Shown: in pieces, positions 1 through 10,732 of the stretch
How positions within the stretch are numbered: position 1 is the stretch's first letter
Layout: the number at the start of each line of letters is the position of its first letter
DNA from: Opeltia flavorubescens
Lineage: Eukaryota > Ascomycota > Lecanoromycetes > Teloschistales > Teloschistaceae
Assembly (NCBI GenBank): GCA_000442125.1
Contig: KE546985.1
Span: forward strand, 186,001 to 250,000
Direction: 5' to 3'
Length of the DNA: 64,000 bases
Translations under genes and position numbers: made by a program
The notes under the pieces: model-generated
Told to the model about the DNA's origin: nothing
What the model saw: only the letters and a program-made list of their open reading frames with translations
Databases searched by the model: none

Positions 1-255
1 GATATCAAGCTGGGTCTGTTGATGGATCTTGGCGGGGAGAGATGGGGGAACGCTATCAAATTGCTCGCGCTGCACTTCTTCGGCATCGTCAATGAATTGA
101 AGTTTGAACAGTGTGAGTCTTACTTACTTGGAGGGTGGGGTACTACGGAGGACGTAGTATTCTTCACCCTCGAGAGGTCCATGAGGGGGGACATCGATCT
201 CTGGTCCTGTCGGTGACTTTGCAAGGTAGCCATCCCACTGATTCCCTGCAACCAT
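1..255 (-). pseudogene. Decayed gene fragment, unknown function, runs off left edge
   Basis: Reading the minus strand from an ATG at 255 gives one frame that begins MVAGNQWDGYLAK and includes the Pro/Glu-rich piece PPHGPLEGEEYYVLR. It meets one TAA near position 127. The same frame then stays open to the window edge with normal protein composition (FIDDAEEVQREQFDS). A single stop inside an otherwise coding-like frame suggests a recently broken gene. An alternative is an intron (GTAAGT lies at the stop), but no splice I tried keeps both frames. I do not recognise the family and no domain motif is visible. The gene is partial, so its length is unknown. Coding sense is inferred only from codon quality and frame persistence. 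Confidence 0.4.
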
Positions 256-941
256 GGTACAGGCTAGTCAAGTTTTCAAGCTGCAAAGATCCCTGGACAT
301 TGTCATAACCGTCAAGAATGAGGACTACGTTCCCTCCTGCGCATGAGATAGCAGGGTGAAAGAAGCAGACGCTGTGCAGATCAGGTGCGTAATCCTTATT
401 GAGAGTGGTCAGAGCAAAGTACGGCCTTCGTATGTGCACATCATCCATGATAAATAATGATGCTGCTAATGATGCGCTAAAACGCTACGATGCGAGCATC
501 GAAGACGTTGAATTCGTAGAAGGAAATTTGACGGCGATTCTGAGCTGTCACGGCTGTTTACTTTTTGTGAATGATGACGTCATTCTTTTTTCCCCCTTCG
601 CCTAAACAAACGACACATGTTCTCTGCCAAGCCACTGCTTCCTACACAGTGACCATTGCTACCAACGGGCGAGACAAATAGTATTGACCCATATCGCAGA
701 GCCCTTCTTATCTCACTTGTAACCTGGACGGCAGCCGCCATGGACGCTGAATCCCCTATGGCCCGGACTCCAACTCCAGCAAAGAAGGGCCATCCTTTAT
801 GCTATTAGAAGTCCGGGAAATTAGGATCATGGTCAATTCAAGCAAATCTGGGTACAAAACCTTCGGCAATGCTGACTTCAAGAGTTTTTGTATAAATTCC
901 TTTGTCGCAGACCCAGGTTCTCCTAATCCCTCCGATCACTC
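256..941. other. No confident gene
   Basis: A minus-strand ORF (448 to 164, 94 codons from ATG) covers the left part. It contains VVLILDGYDN, which superficially resembles a Walker B strand, but no Walker A or other NTPase motif is near. It could be an upstream exon of the decayed gene at 1-255, because a splice-acceptor-like TTGACTA...TTGCAG lies just before that gene's start. An ATG at 740 sits in a strong Kozak context (GCCGCCATGG) but opens only 22 codons. Nothing else stands out. Confidence 0.3.
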
Positions 942-2272
942 TTGCCGTCGAGCTTGCTCTCGCACAACGCAGGCCTCTTTACGGCCCCACCTGTCTACCT
1001 TCCAGAATTAAAAGGATGGGGATCTAACAACAGCCCAGGCAAGCCGCCACCATTGCGGGAAGATGCAGCGGAGTCGCCCATGAGGCCGCCGTTCAAATCC
1101 CTGTTCCACGACCTTGTCAGTAACAATCACTGGCCAGAATCTGCGGAACACGCAATTTCTCGCAATGTAGAGAGAGGCTGTGTAACATCAAGGTGGGGAA
1201 AAGTACTACGTATAAGCAGAAATAAGACAGGTCAAAAGGAGGAGGCACAAAAGGCATAGAAGGTGGAGGCATTGGAGAGTAACCGAAGCTAGGATTTTGA
1301 CACCTCAGAGGAACAGAAGGATGAGCAGTCAAAGCCAGGATGCATGCGTAAGCGGATCTCATGTCAAAAAGGGCCATCTTTCCACCATTGCAACTCTCCG
1401 ATCGGTCTGCCAATGGGCGCATGTAAGAGGAACAATCCTTTGAGCCGGGCGGATGGAATTGAACGATGAGCTTATTGCTAATTCCAAAAGGGATTTCCCT
1501 CTTGCGGGCCCTACGACGATAGGGCCGTCATCGTTGGTTCGCCTGCCAATGTGAAGGCTCCAGTACTCCGTTCCACGCTATTGGTCTTGCGTTGCTGGTA
1601 AATTTCATTTGGTATCAGAGCTGTTGAGAAAGGGTGAGTCCGGTTGGGTATAATGTTCTAATGCATATTAGCAATAGTAGCATAGAGTAATGTCCCTCAG
1701 AGGCTTGTCACGATGAAGTTGCGAGGTATGTCGTGGTTGATTGATGACACTCTAAAGCTACCCGAAGNACGGCTTTCCCTTTGCTAAGACACGTGCTGTG
1801 CTGTGTCGTGTCACGTGAGCTGAGAAGGACAATCGGACTTTTTCACGCACGTCGCATTATCCACACGTTCCTTCTTCCATGTTGGCGTGCAATCGAGAAG
1901 ATAGTGGCACTGGCAATCGTTTGATCCGATATCACACTGTCGCTGCAGACAGGAGGTCAAATTATTTCGCACCTTCATAGAGCTAGGTTATCTAAAACCT
2001 TGTTTCATTCTAATCAGATGTTCGATCTCGTCAGCCCAACCATTCCGTTCTAGGATCGGAGAGCTGCCATTTCCATCAATAGTACAGCCATTTCATTTTA
2101 AGCGATGCTATCATAAATCATGAGGAAGTCTAGTACGTAATGAGCCTTGAGAAAGAGCGCAAACGTTTGATACCATCGAGCATTGTAATACGATCGGCGA
2201 TTGTAGAGAACATTTGAATGGGATATCTCCTACGATTGTCGACTTCAAGGTGACGTTTGCTGAGTCTATCTT
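942..2272. other. No confident gene; one coding-like plus-strand ORF
   Basis: From 942 to 1259 a plus-strand frame of about 105 codons reads with plausible protein composition (PPVYLPELKGWG, then PMRPPFKSLFHDLVSNN) but its only in-frame ATG is well inside it, and I recognise no motif. It may be an exon or a relic. The antisense ORF over 1117-1422 looks like its shadow. From about 1450 to 2270 I see only stop-rich sequence; one ambiguous base (n) is at 1768. Confidence 0.25.
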
Positions 2273-2370
2273 ATGCTGATTTATTGCGACTATATTTGCA
2301 TGAAACGATGTTCTACCTTATGCTGGTTTATCGCGACTATGTTTGAATGAGACGATGTTCTACCTTATGC
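2273..2370. repeat. 47-bp tandem duplication (two units)
   Basis: The unit starting ATGCTGATTTATTGCGACTA at 2273 is repeated at 2320 with about seven differences, followed by the first bases of a third unit at 2367. Both units share the core GATGTTCTACCTT. This is a simple direct tandem duplication in non-coding sequence. Confidence 0.8.
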
Positions 2371-2838
2371 TCATACATCAGCTGTGGTAAATATGAAATC
2401 ATATACAAATGAATGGCTAATTTCGGCGAAATCTGGTGCCAGGCGTTTCCCATCTGAATCTATTGGCTCAATCGAAATCACCCAACGCTCCTGAAATTTA
2501 ACATCTCTTTTGATTATCGTGCATCATTCCCGATAGCGCCGTCAACAACATTTGCTTATCCTTGTAATCCATCTAATCCAGGTCAATCTACATCTTGCGT
2601 TGATGCGCAAGGTCACGGGCAACGCCTCTGTGGAAAGATTTGAAGAATGGGCTCTTCTCGGTAGATTACCGTAGATGTTTGGGTGGAGCACTCAGCACCG
2701 CCTTTGTCCTTCAAGGGTGTCTTACCTATATCTTGACCGCTCCCATGCTCGAATTTTCGTCAGAGAGCCGATGTGCTCTTATCATTTTTGAAATCAACTT
2801 ATCTCTCCGTTGCCCAGTCTTCCTGTAATTAAGTCATT
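2371..2838. other. No gene seen
   Basis: Stop-rich on both strands apart from a short plus ORF near 2640-2828 with no recognisable features. No repeats or RNA genes were visible here. Confidence 0.4.
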
Positions 2839-3219
2839 ATGGTAGCAGAATTGGTTGTGGTACCTTCTATTTCTCTTCAGCGTTTAGTTCGACTAGATTA
2901 TGAAATCCTACGTGAGGCAGCGTCCTATCAGCAACATCAAGACTTGGGAAAGCGCTTAAAGTGTCTTCTTTTCCCTAGTAAGCTGGAGAAAGAGGATGAC
3001 GAGGCCTTTAACAAGGCTGCCAAGAACTATAAACAGTAATCCCGCGGTGGGAATAGAGTTGAAGTAGAAGAGGGAAAGAGTAGTGGCCGAGCTGGCGGGA
3101 TGGCGGAAAATTATGGAGCCGAAAAGCGAAGGGTCAATCGAATTTGGAAGGCGACGTTTTGTGGTTCGATTGGATCCCGTAAGGTGAAATATGGATGTTT
3201 AGGACTTTGGGACATTTGA
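2839..3219 (+). pseudogene. Coding-like relic, helical protein of unknown family
   Basis: A plus-strand frame gives about 66 residues with charged helical composition (LVRLDYEILREAASYQQ, then KLEKEDDEAFNKAAKNY). A stop falls at 3037-3039. The same frame then stays open to 3217 with charged, gene-like composition (RVEVEEGK, YGAEKRRVNRIWK). A pyrimidine tract ending TCTCTTCAG at about 2880 could be a splice acceptor, in which case the true exon would begin at CGTTTAGTTCG. I do not recognise the family. Because the frame survives past the stop, I favour a decayed exon, but a chance ORF cannot be excluded. Confidence 0.35.
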
Positions 3220-3582
3220 AGTTAATCATCTTCATTGATATTCCTGTATTGGCGATTTCTCTAAGGGCTTTAAGCGAAATAGCTCCAATTCGGAATATTG
3301 GGTACTATCGACGCGTGCACCACTGCACAGCAGCATCTCTTCAATACTAAGGTACGGCGCTCTTATCCTCGGAGGATACTAGTCTAGTATTTTTAGTAAG
3401 TAGGTGCACCAAATGGGTATTTTCTGAGGACGTTCGTTCAGGTTGGCACTAAACTTGAGCGACATCTCTACGACACGAGATTTGATAGGTGTGCGATGCT
3501 CTAGGCGATAGAACTCGTCTCATGTTCAGCCGAAAAGCTATTATTAACAGACAGTGTTTACTGATCATGACCTTTTCCTTAA
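3220..3582. other. No gene seen
   Basis: Stop-rich in all frames I read. No recognisable promoter, repeat or RNA structure. The last bases may be an intron or the lost 5' part of the relic that starts at 3583. Confidence 0.35.
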
Positions 3583-3778
3583 GTGAATATTGTGGACACT
3601 GATGCTTCAAGCGAGTCTACCTTGTGGTGGCGAACGTACTTTGATGCGCAACGTATCGAGCGCCTCGAAACCATATACCCTGATCCTAAGAAAGGAGTTA
3701 TCGACCGAGTTGCACGACTTATGCTTTGATTTCCTGTTACCACTTTCTCAGAGAAGTGGTCTCCCTCGATACGTATAG
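3583..3778 (+). pseudogene. Decayed C-terminal exon, unknown protein
   Basis: From 3583 the plus strand reads about 48 coding-like residues including SESTLWWRTYFDAQRIERL and YPDPKKGVIDRVARL, ending at a TGA at 3727-3729. A second frame takes over at the same place (CFDFLLPLSQRSGLPRYV) and ends at a stop at 3776-3778. The hand-over between two good frames suggests a small insertion or deletion in a once continuous exon. The base composition is like the neighbouring islands, not AT-rich. I do not recognise the family; the Trp-Trp and Pro-Lys-Lys motifs are not diagnostic. Confidence 0.45.
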
Positions 3779-4696
3779 CTCTCGGTATCTCTACTGCATA
3801 GATTGTAACAGTGAATGGAGTAGTAAGCAGCAGTAGTTAAGCAGCAGTAGTTCAATATTAACTGTTTAAACAAATTGTAGGTTCTTGAGGTTTCCACTTT
3901 TCCAGGCGGTTTTTCCTACGATTTTAGTCCGCTTGTCCAATAGATTAGTCATCCAAAAACCCTTATTCGGCTCGTGAAATTGGCGCACTTATTGATAGGA
4001 TTGGATGAAAACTAAAGCGTACATGCTGAGTAGAATATTTGGCTCCCTGAACGTGATATTGTGATTGTGGCTGTGTTAATTTATCTGATTACAGCCTCTT
4101 CTCGGTCCTTCGGGTAAAAGAGGCACAGATATCTAGACTCTAAGAAAGGCTAACGCGTTACTCGCTTTTAGGCGCTGATCTTATCTAGGAGATCCAAAAG
4201 TCAAATTTGACGCGCAGCGACGAGGATACAGCCAATTTAGTTGTGGAGTACGCCGTTTCCAACTCGGATTCAAACCCAACGAGTATTGCAGCGATGACAG
4301 CCATTAGCTTCGACTTCAAATATCAATGTTGACACTATCCATTCCCAGGTCATGGTACTAAAGATAGGGGTATACCAAGGCACGCGTGACCTGAGAAGGG
4401 ATAAATATAAAAACCCCCTTACCGGGGCTCGCCTATCACTCCCTCTATACAGGCGGACTCGAGAACCTATATCTCCTGTACCCCGCTACTTCTCAATACT
4501 TAATAGCTTGTTGCTCCTTTTTCTCCTTTTTACTCTCCTCCGCTGGCGTACCGTTTTTTTCTTCGCAGTAATTTTATCCTTATTACCTTCTTTTAAATAA
4601 ATGCAAAAAGTCTCCTCTGAAAGAAAACCAAGGATTTTCCACCTCTTAGCGTTCGCGGTCGACGATATATATCTATTTAAACAGTATTTAATCTAA
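3779..4696. other. No gene seen
   Basis: A short duplicated TAAGCAGCAGTAGT occurs at about 3825-3850. The ORF at 4352-4600 translates to a low-complexity Leu-rich tail and shows no homology I know. AT content rises locally. No promoter or RNA gene can be supported. Confidence 0.35.
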
Positions 4697-5008
4697 TTAA
4701 AATAGAAAACTATCGTCGTAATCAAGTACAAGCACCAAGATCAGTTCCTTGATTTTCAAGATGGCGATGTTCTTACCCAGACTCACGCGGCGGCTCGTAC
4801 TAAACTCAAAAATTTCCATCAACGGCAAGTCATTTGGTAGAAAAACTGTACGGGGGGAAGCAGGATATATATTTAATACTTCCGATACTATCTCCTTCCT
4901 TAATCCCTTCACCAATATCCACCCACGGCTCCGGCCTCCAAATTCCACGGGATATTGTGGTACGTAGAGCACTGTGAGGAATTGCAGCTGTAAATAGTAT
5001 AGCTTCAT
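4697..5008 (-). pseudogene. Cytochrome P450-like C-terminal relic
   Basis: The minus-strand ORF of 103 codons ends with SRRVSLGKNIAILKIKEL followed by VLVLDYD. In fungal P450s the haem-binding loop reads FGxGxRxCxGKNIAxLE and runs into a helix ending in a short YD-type strand, so this stretch lines up with the haem loop and L helix. The two Gly and the haem-ligand Cys positions read Glu/Ser and Ser here, so it could not bind haem. Upstream residues (FLPNDLPLMEIFEF) fit the approach to the loop loosely. No oxygen-binding helix or ExxR motif is seen upstream, so only the last ~70 residues are recognisable. A chance resemblance is possible. Confidence 0.45.
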
Positions 5009-5640
5009 GGGGCTCTAACCTGGTGTGCGCTCCGCGGGCATCCCGGGCTCTCCGTCGTCAAGTCGCTTATATCAGCACTTATCCCGTAGGTATAACAATA
5101 CAACACTTCTTAACTCCATCAACATTGGAATGGCTTTGCGCGCTGACCTGAATTGTGTCTAGGTCCACAGCATCCTCTTGCGGATACCTTTGCCTTCTCT
5201 GTATCCAATCCTCCTCAGAAAGTTCCCGATCCAGCCACTAGGGACAATGCAAACCTGCCACGTAGCACGAGAGACATACCATTCTTTGTACAGGCAAACT
5301 TCGAGAGAGAGGATGAGCGTATACAGGAGAATAAGGTTGAAACGGCTGTGAATATACTACAAATCCTGTAAGCTCACAAGGACTTCCACGGCAAATATAT
5401 CCATTAATATTTCACAAATATAATACTTACCAGGCTATATTATTGCTGCTGCCTGTGCATTGATTATCGAGAAACCAAGTCGTCTTTTAATTTCCAAGAC
5501 GAATATTATACGCTCTATTATAAGAGATACCTGGATTTTCGATGGATTTTCGTGTTGCAGTCACCGAGCGCGAAGCGGTGGGATATTAGGTTCCGATATA
5601 TATTGAACTGTATAAGCTGCTTCTAACGTAGAAAGAGATA
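5009..5640. other. Transition zone to AT block; no confident gene
   Basis: A 72-codon plus ORF (5153-5371) has Pro/Arg/Glu-rich composition (ATRDNANLPRSTRD) but no recognisable motif and may be a relic. AT content rises steadily after 5380 and no frame stays open. An ambiguous base lies at 5660. Confidence 0.3.
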
Positions 5641-8300
5641 ATTTGAATTTCGGATGGTTNGAATGAGTTCTGTTTCTCGGGCGTAGATAAGGTTCAAATA
5701 TAACGCTAAGCCGGCTGTGGAAAAATACTGATACCGAAAAAAGTTCTTGTAATAAATATATATCCTAAAAATAAACTGAGAAGCTGGAGATTATATAGTA
5801 ATCGTAATTAATTAGATTCGATAATTCCGGGAATTATATACCGATCTATTATATTAACTATATAATATACTATAAATCTAGTAGTTTAATATTATATTAA
5901 TATATTAATTTAGCTGTTTAAATAATTATTATCTTCTATAATTATAATTATTCTAAAATATATAGAAATTTCTATAATTAATAGCTAATAAATATTATAT
6001 TTTATTTTTTTCCAGCTGCGATTATAATATAAAATAGAGATTTTAATATAAATTATATTTCAGCGAAAATCAATTCAATTATTTATAGATATAATAAAAA
6101 ACGCGCTAATTTTTTATTAATAGTTTTTATAAAATATTCTATTATTTATATTTATATAAATTATTATTTATTAAAAAACTTCTATTATATTTTTTTCGTC
6201 GAGATAAAAAATAAATAAATTTCGGTATATATATTTATATTAATAGATTATAATTTATATTAACGTTTCTAGTTTAAAAACTAGGTTTTTATCGATCGAA
6301 TATAGTTTTAATTATTAATATTATATTTTATACTTTTATATCTATATTTATTTGATTAATTTTTAATATTTAATTTTATTATATATAAATACTATTATAA
6401 ATCGGCTTTTTTTTTATATTTTATCGCGGTTATATTATATTAGTAGATATTTAATAATTTGAATAAAATTTAATAAATATAATATTTTATTATATATTTA
6501 TATAAATAAATTAGCTCCGTTTAATTAATTATTTTTTTTATACTTTTTTTTATTTATAAATAAAAAGATATTTTTATTAATAATAATAGTTATATAAAAT
6601 AATTATTATACAATATTTTAAAACTTCAAGAATTTATTTAAATTATAAAAAAATATAAATAAATATATTTTTATTTTTTCGATTATAATCGATTTTTTAT
6701 ATATTTATATAAAAATAATAAATTATTTTATTAATAAATCCAATTTATTAAATAAATATTTTTAAAATTAATATTTATTAAATAATATTTCTAAAATTTA
6801 TTATTTATTAATTTTATTATTTATAATTATTTATATATTTAACGCTATAAAATTTTTAAAATATATTTATAAAAATTCGATTATATAATAGTTTTATTTG
6901 AAATATCTCGTTATTTTTATCTATACCAGTTTATTTCTAATATTATATAATTATTTTAATTGCTAATAGATTCTTGTTATTATTATATTAATTATTAATA
7001 ATTGAAAATTTATTAAAAATACTTTTTATATATTTTAAAATATAAATTTTATAATTTAATTATATAAATATAGTATTATTTTAATATTAAACGATAAAAA
7101 TAATAATTTAACGAAAAAAATTAAAAGTATAAAATATAGTTTAAATTTTTCTAAAAATTACTAAAATAAAAAACCGATACTATATTAATAAAAGTGCAAC
7201 CAGTTTATAATAAAAGATAAAAAAAAATATATTTTAAACGCCTGTAAGCTTTTATAAACTATTTTTTACTATTTATTAAATAAAAAAAAATAAATAAAAT
7301 ATAAAATCTATTAAAAATAATAATAAATAAATTAAATATAATAAATACTAATAAATTTAATATTTATTAGTATTTATTATAATTTATTTTATAATAAATA
7401 ACTTATAGTTAAATAATTAACTATATATTAATATTATATAAATTATTTTTATAGAATCTAGACTAAAATTATACTAATATAGCTTTTTATAAAATTTTTT
7501 TTTTATAAATTAATATAAACTAATTAGTTATATTTAATTTTTTTATTAATTTTTTTTTATTAAAAAATAAGCTCTAAACGTTTATAAACAAGCTATTTAT
7601 TTATTATATCCAGCTTGTTTATAGTAGCTTATATAGCCTAAAAGTCGAAATATAACTTTATACTAGTTTACCAGTTTATATTAATTTCTTTATTTTAAAG
7701 CTGGGTCGACCCTTTTATTAATATATATCCGCTTTTATAATATAGTTTCTAGAAGAACCTTTTGATTATATTATAAAAAAAAAATTTAATTTCTAAAATA
7801 CTCTTTTTTTTTATAATCCGTGATTTTTAGATTAAAATTTATATTTTCTACCAGTATTCCAGGCTTTATAGTTTTTATAAATGAATTTTAGAAAATAAAC
7901 AGTAAACCAAGCGTATTTCGAGTATAATTTTAAGCCCGATATATATTTATATCCGTTGCCTCGCAAGTAATAGCTATAAAATCTATATTGATTGCGAAAA
8001 CAAGCAGTACTCGCTAAGAGAACCTGAGCGGTCTATATTGATTTCAGCTCTGCGAACCTATTTCAATAATATTTACCTCTAACTTCAAGGTCTTCGATTC
8101 GAGAATTATATTATATACTTTTTTGATAACGATATTCAATATATTAAAAAGGTATTTAATGATTAAAGCTTTATATTTTTAGGTATATAATATATATTAT
8201 ACGATTTATCTATACTATATCTGCTTTTATATATCTAGAGTACTGTATATTCTTCCTATTACGTGTCGGAGTATAATCTTTATCGTACAGGCTTCAATAT
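5640..8300. repeat. AT-rich block A, RIP-degraded repeats
   Basis: Base composition drops abruptly to mostly A and T, with long TpA runs, few CpA or TpG dinucleotides and no ORF in any frame. This is the signature of repeat-induced point mutation acting on repeated DNA. I could identify only one element inside it, the miniature inverted-repeat element at 7185-7721. The remainder (5.64-7.18 kb) is too mutated for me to assign. Confidence 0.75.
7185..7721 (+). mobile_element. MITE family 1, copy A (TA target site)
   Basis: This ~537-bp element is flanked by TA and begins TTAATAAAAGTGCAACCAG; the inverse complement of its right end is TTAATAAAAGGGTCGACCCAG, so it has ~20-bp imperfect terminal inverted repeats. 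It shares its whole length with copy B at 14893-15384 (opposite strand) and copy C at 44583-45077. The common core includes TTTAAACGCC and the right-end CTGGGTCGA. TCAG in copy B's ends reads TTAA here, as expected of RIP. No coding capacity. TA duplication and end sequence suggest mobilisation by a Tc1/mariner-type transposase (inference). Confidence 0.75.
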
Positions 8301-8367
8301 ATATTTTTTGGGCCGCTTCTGAATAGTACCCTGTTCCTTATATATCATTCCGCATCTTGGTCTTGTA

Positions 8368-10157
8368 TTAGCCCCTCTTGATGTAATGGCATTCATCTGC
8401 CACAACTTTCTCATACCCCTCCTTCGCTTTTCTCCACGTAAACAACGTGAATATCTCCGGGCGCCAAATTTCTCCTCTTATATCATCTGAACAAATCCCT
8501 AAGTGCTTCCTTCGCAGCAAAATCTTTCACCATCTGTTCAAGATCCGCAGCTCTAATATGATCAAGGTCCAGGTCCAAGATACCACGCAGTTCGTGCTGA
8601 AAGCGCCAGACAATATCAATATCATGCCTTCTGAGTGCCTATACTTCGAGAGTAGGTGCATATGGTTAGGAAGGCTTGGTTACGTCCTCCAGCGCTGTTC
8701 TTGCCAAGAAACATCATATGCTACTTTAGCACGTTGGGATACTTGCGCGTGTTGTTAGTTGGCAGATCTTCCATCGTCCTAGAAAAGGTCGCGTGCTAAC
8801 TTGGTGCAAGCTGGATCGTAGATTCTGCCCTTTGAGTAGAGTCAGCCATAGCCTCCAAAACCGCATTCCTGATAACAATTCATTTGCTAGGTTTTATCGA
8901 AGGCGTCGGCGTCTTCGTTTTTTCTACTTCATCTGGAAATTCTGCCTTACATGTTAGATAAGCTGGGGTGGTGAAAATTCTGAGCATACTCTCTTGAGGC
9001 GTCGGAGATCCCGTGAAGAGACGTTAGCAGTCCATAATTTGACCTTGGAAGCTTAAGAGGAGGTAGTAGTGGCACAAAGCTGACAGTCAAATATAGAGAG
9101 ACAATCGTAACTTGATGGAAAAAGATAGGACGGAGGACAACGACATCGTTATTTTTCCTCGGTTGCGAGTCTGTGGATTTCGAGAACCCTAGTAGCCACG
9201 GGTCAGCCGCAATACAACGCCATTGCGCAGCAACAGCTTGGCAATCACCTCCTGCAGCTACTCTATCCATGTTAAAGCTTCGGCTCATCCATAACAGGTC
9301 ATTTTGGGACATCGGTCTCCGTCCCGGTAGAAATACTATCAATTCGCTGCTACCTGGCCCTTGGAATCATAGCCAGCGGAGACCGTATAAAAGTCTTGGC
9401 TTAAGGAGCAGTGGAATATCAATGGACCGGTCTTCCAGCAATTTTCTGAAAGGTCAGTCCTAGCATCACCAGCTCTTGTGCTTGCTAATATGGTTTTGTA
9501 TAGTGCATTGCCTCTCATCCATAGTGTGCACTTGCGTCATCCAGACACCCCCCAAATGACACCCTATTTCTCTTCAATGCATGCGACCACCAGGACGGCG
9601 GCATCCAGAAGTTATTTCCTGTAGCCACCTGCGCTTTAGTTGCTGGAAGCGCCTGGGACGGCCATCTATTGCGAGAGAGAATAAGTCGCCCAGTGCCTAG
9701 AGGTAAGAGCGAGGTCATGCTTGGGGATAATTTCTTTTTCGACTACCACCTATGCTCTGCATCCGACCCATCTGGTTTATACTCCTGTATCACCCAGCCG
9801 TACTATGTCTACACAGACATCGTATCAGGGCCATTTCCTCACGATGAAATACCTTCATGGTGGCCTGCCCTCGGTTCTCGCCAAGCTCCGTTCAGCATCT
9901 CTAACTTCTCCTCGTCTATCAGGGCACGCGACATGTCTTGCCAGGTCACTGGCTTACCGAAGCTAGTCAGGCTGAGCACGTAGTTAAAGTCAAGTGACAG
10001 ATACTGGCTGCTGGTAGAGCAGTGATATGAACAGATATCAGGAGTCAAAAAGTCTAGAGACTGGTGCGTTGAAGGGTTCGACCCACCGATACGATCGAAA
10101 AGCAACAGGCCGACCAAGTGGGGAAGCTTTAGCCAAAAACAGCCCCTAGTAAATGAC
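8368..10157 (-). pseudogene. Long decayed multi-exon gene, unknown family
   Basis: The minus strand carries coding-like sequence through nearly 1.8 kb. An open exon runs from about 10157 (after an acceptor-like GCCTAG) through DRIGGSNPSTHQSLDF and KPVTWQDMSRALIDEEKLEM. A 44-nt intron fits at 9852-9809 (GTATTT, CTGATAC, TGTAG). The next frame continues with IIPKHDLALTSRHWATYSL, DAAVLVVACIEEK, GPLIFHCSLSQDF and YRDGDRCPKMTCYG, and the 3' part with DLDHIRAADLEQMVKDF and NLAPGDIHVVYVEK. It ends at a TAA at 8370-8368, right at the edge of AT block A. Roughly a dozen and a half premature stops and at least two frame changes interrupt it. I do not recognise the family. Overlapping plus-strand ORFs at 9173-9463 and 9669-9983 look like shadows. 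Most likely a single-copy gene hit by mutation spreading from the adjacent repeats (inference). Confidence 0.6.
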
Positions 10158-10732
10158 TAGGCAATGAGCCCTTGATGCGAATCACCGACACCACACTAAC
10201 CGATAAATCTATCGGCGAGGATGTAATCAAGGCCATTTCGCACACTAGAAAGTCTAGTCATAATAGTCATCGGCGAGGATTACAAGGCAAGCTCCCTTGA
10301 GAAGCCTTATTTGGACGAAAAGACACGAAGTTTTGAAATACCATTCGCCTTACGTACACTCCCTTGCTCTTGACTATATCACCCCTACTGCAGTATAATC
10401 ATGCTTCCTTGCCTCAGTACAGTGATCCTGCGCCATCGAGTATGAACACAACATCTCTATGCCTCCATTGCCCACTGTAATACTTCCATATCCAGTCCAT
10501 TCTCTTACATGTCCGCCGACAGCCGAGGTCTGAGTCGCCGTTCCATGATTTCCCCATCATTCAGCGCCTCACAAGTCCGTTCGCGCAGAGCCGTTACCAG
10601 AGCTCGCTTATTATATGTCTGGGCTGCCTCGGCAAAACTCCCTGCTCCTATGGACGCTGAGCAATGAATTGACGTCGTTTTTTCTTTGCTTTGGCCGCCT
10701 GAGCCGACCTTTTCAGCTCAAGACGACTCTGC
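10158..10732. other. No confident gene; possible 5' part of the decayed gene
   Basis: Minus-strand sequence upstream of 10157 holds splice-site-like signals (GTGATT, GCCTAG) and may contain the ruined 5' exons of the gene to its left. A short direct repeat, ATCGGCGAGGAT, occurs at about 10210 and 10270. The 3' end of the 290-aa gene begins at 10733. The plus ORF at 10615-10812 overlaps that gene and is not convincing. Confidence 0.3.

Noticed and set aside
256-448. NACHT/NTPase Walker B (VVLILDGYDN)
   Set aside because: Only one short motif match; no Walker A, sensor or repeat domain in any adjoining frame.
4749-4967. 72-codon plus-strand ORF
   Set aside because: Exact antisense of the P450-like stretch; no motif of its own.
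10050-10100. tRNA T-arm-like GGGTTCGACCC
   Set aside because: No matching acceptor, D or anticodon arms around it, and it lies inside a coding frame of the decayed gene.
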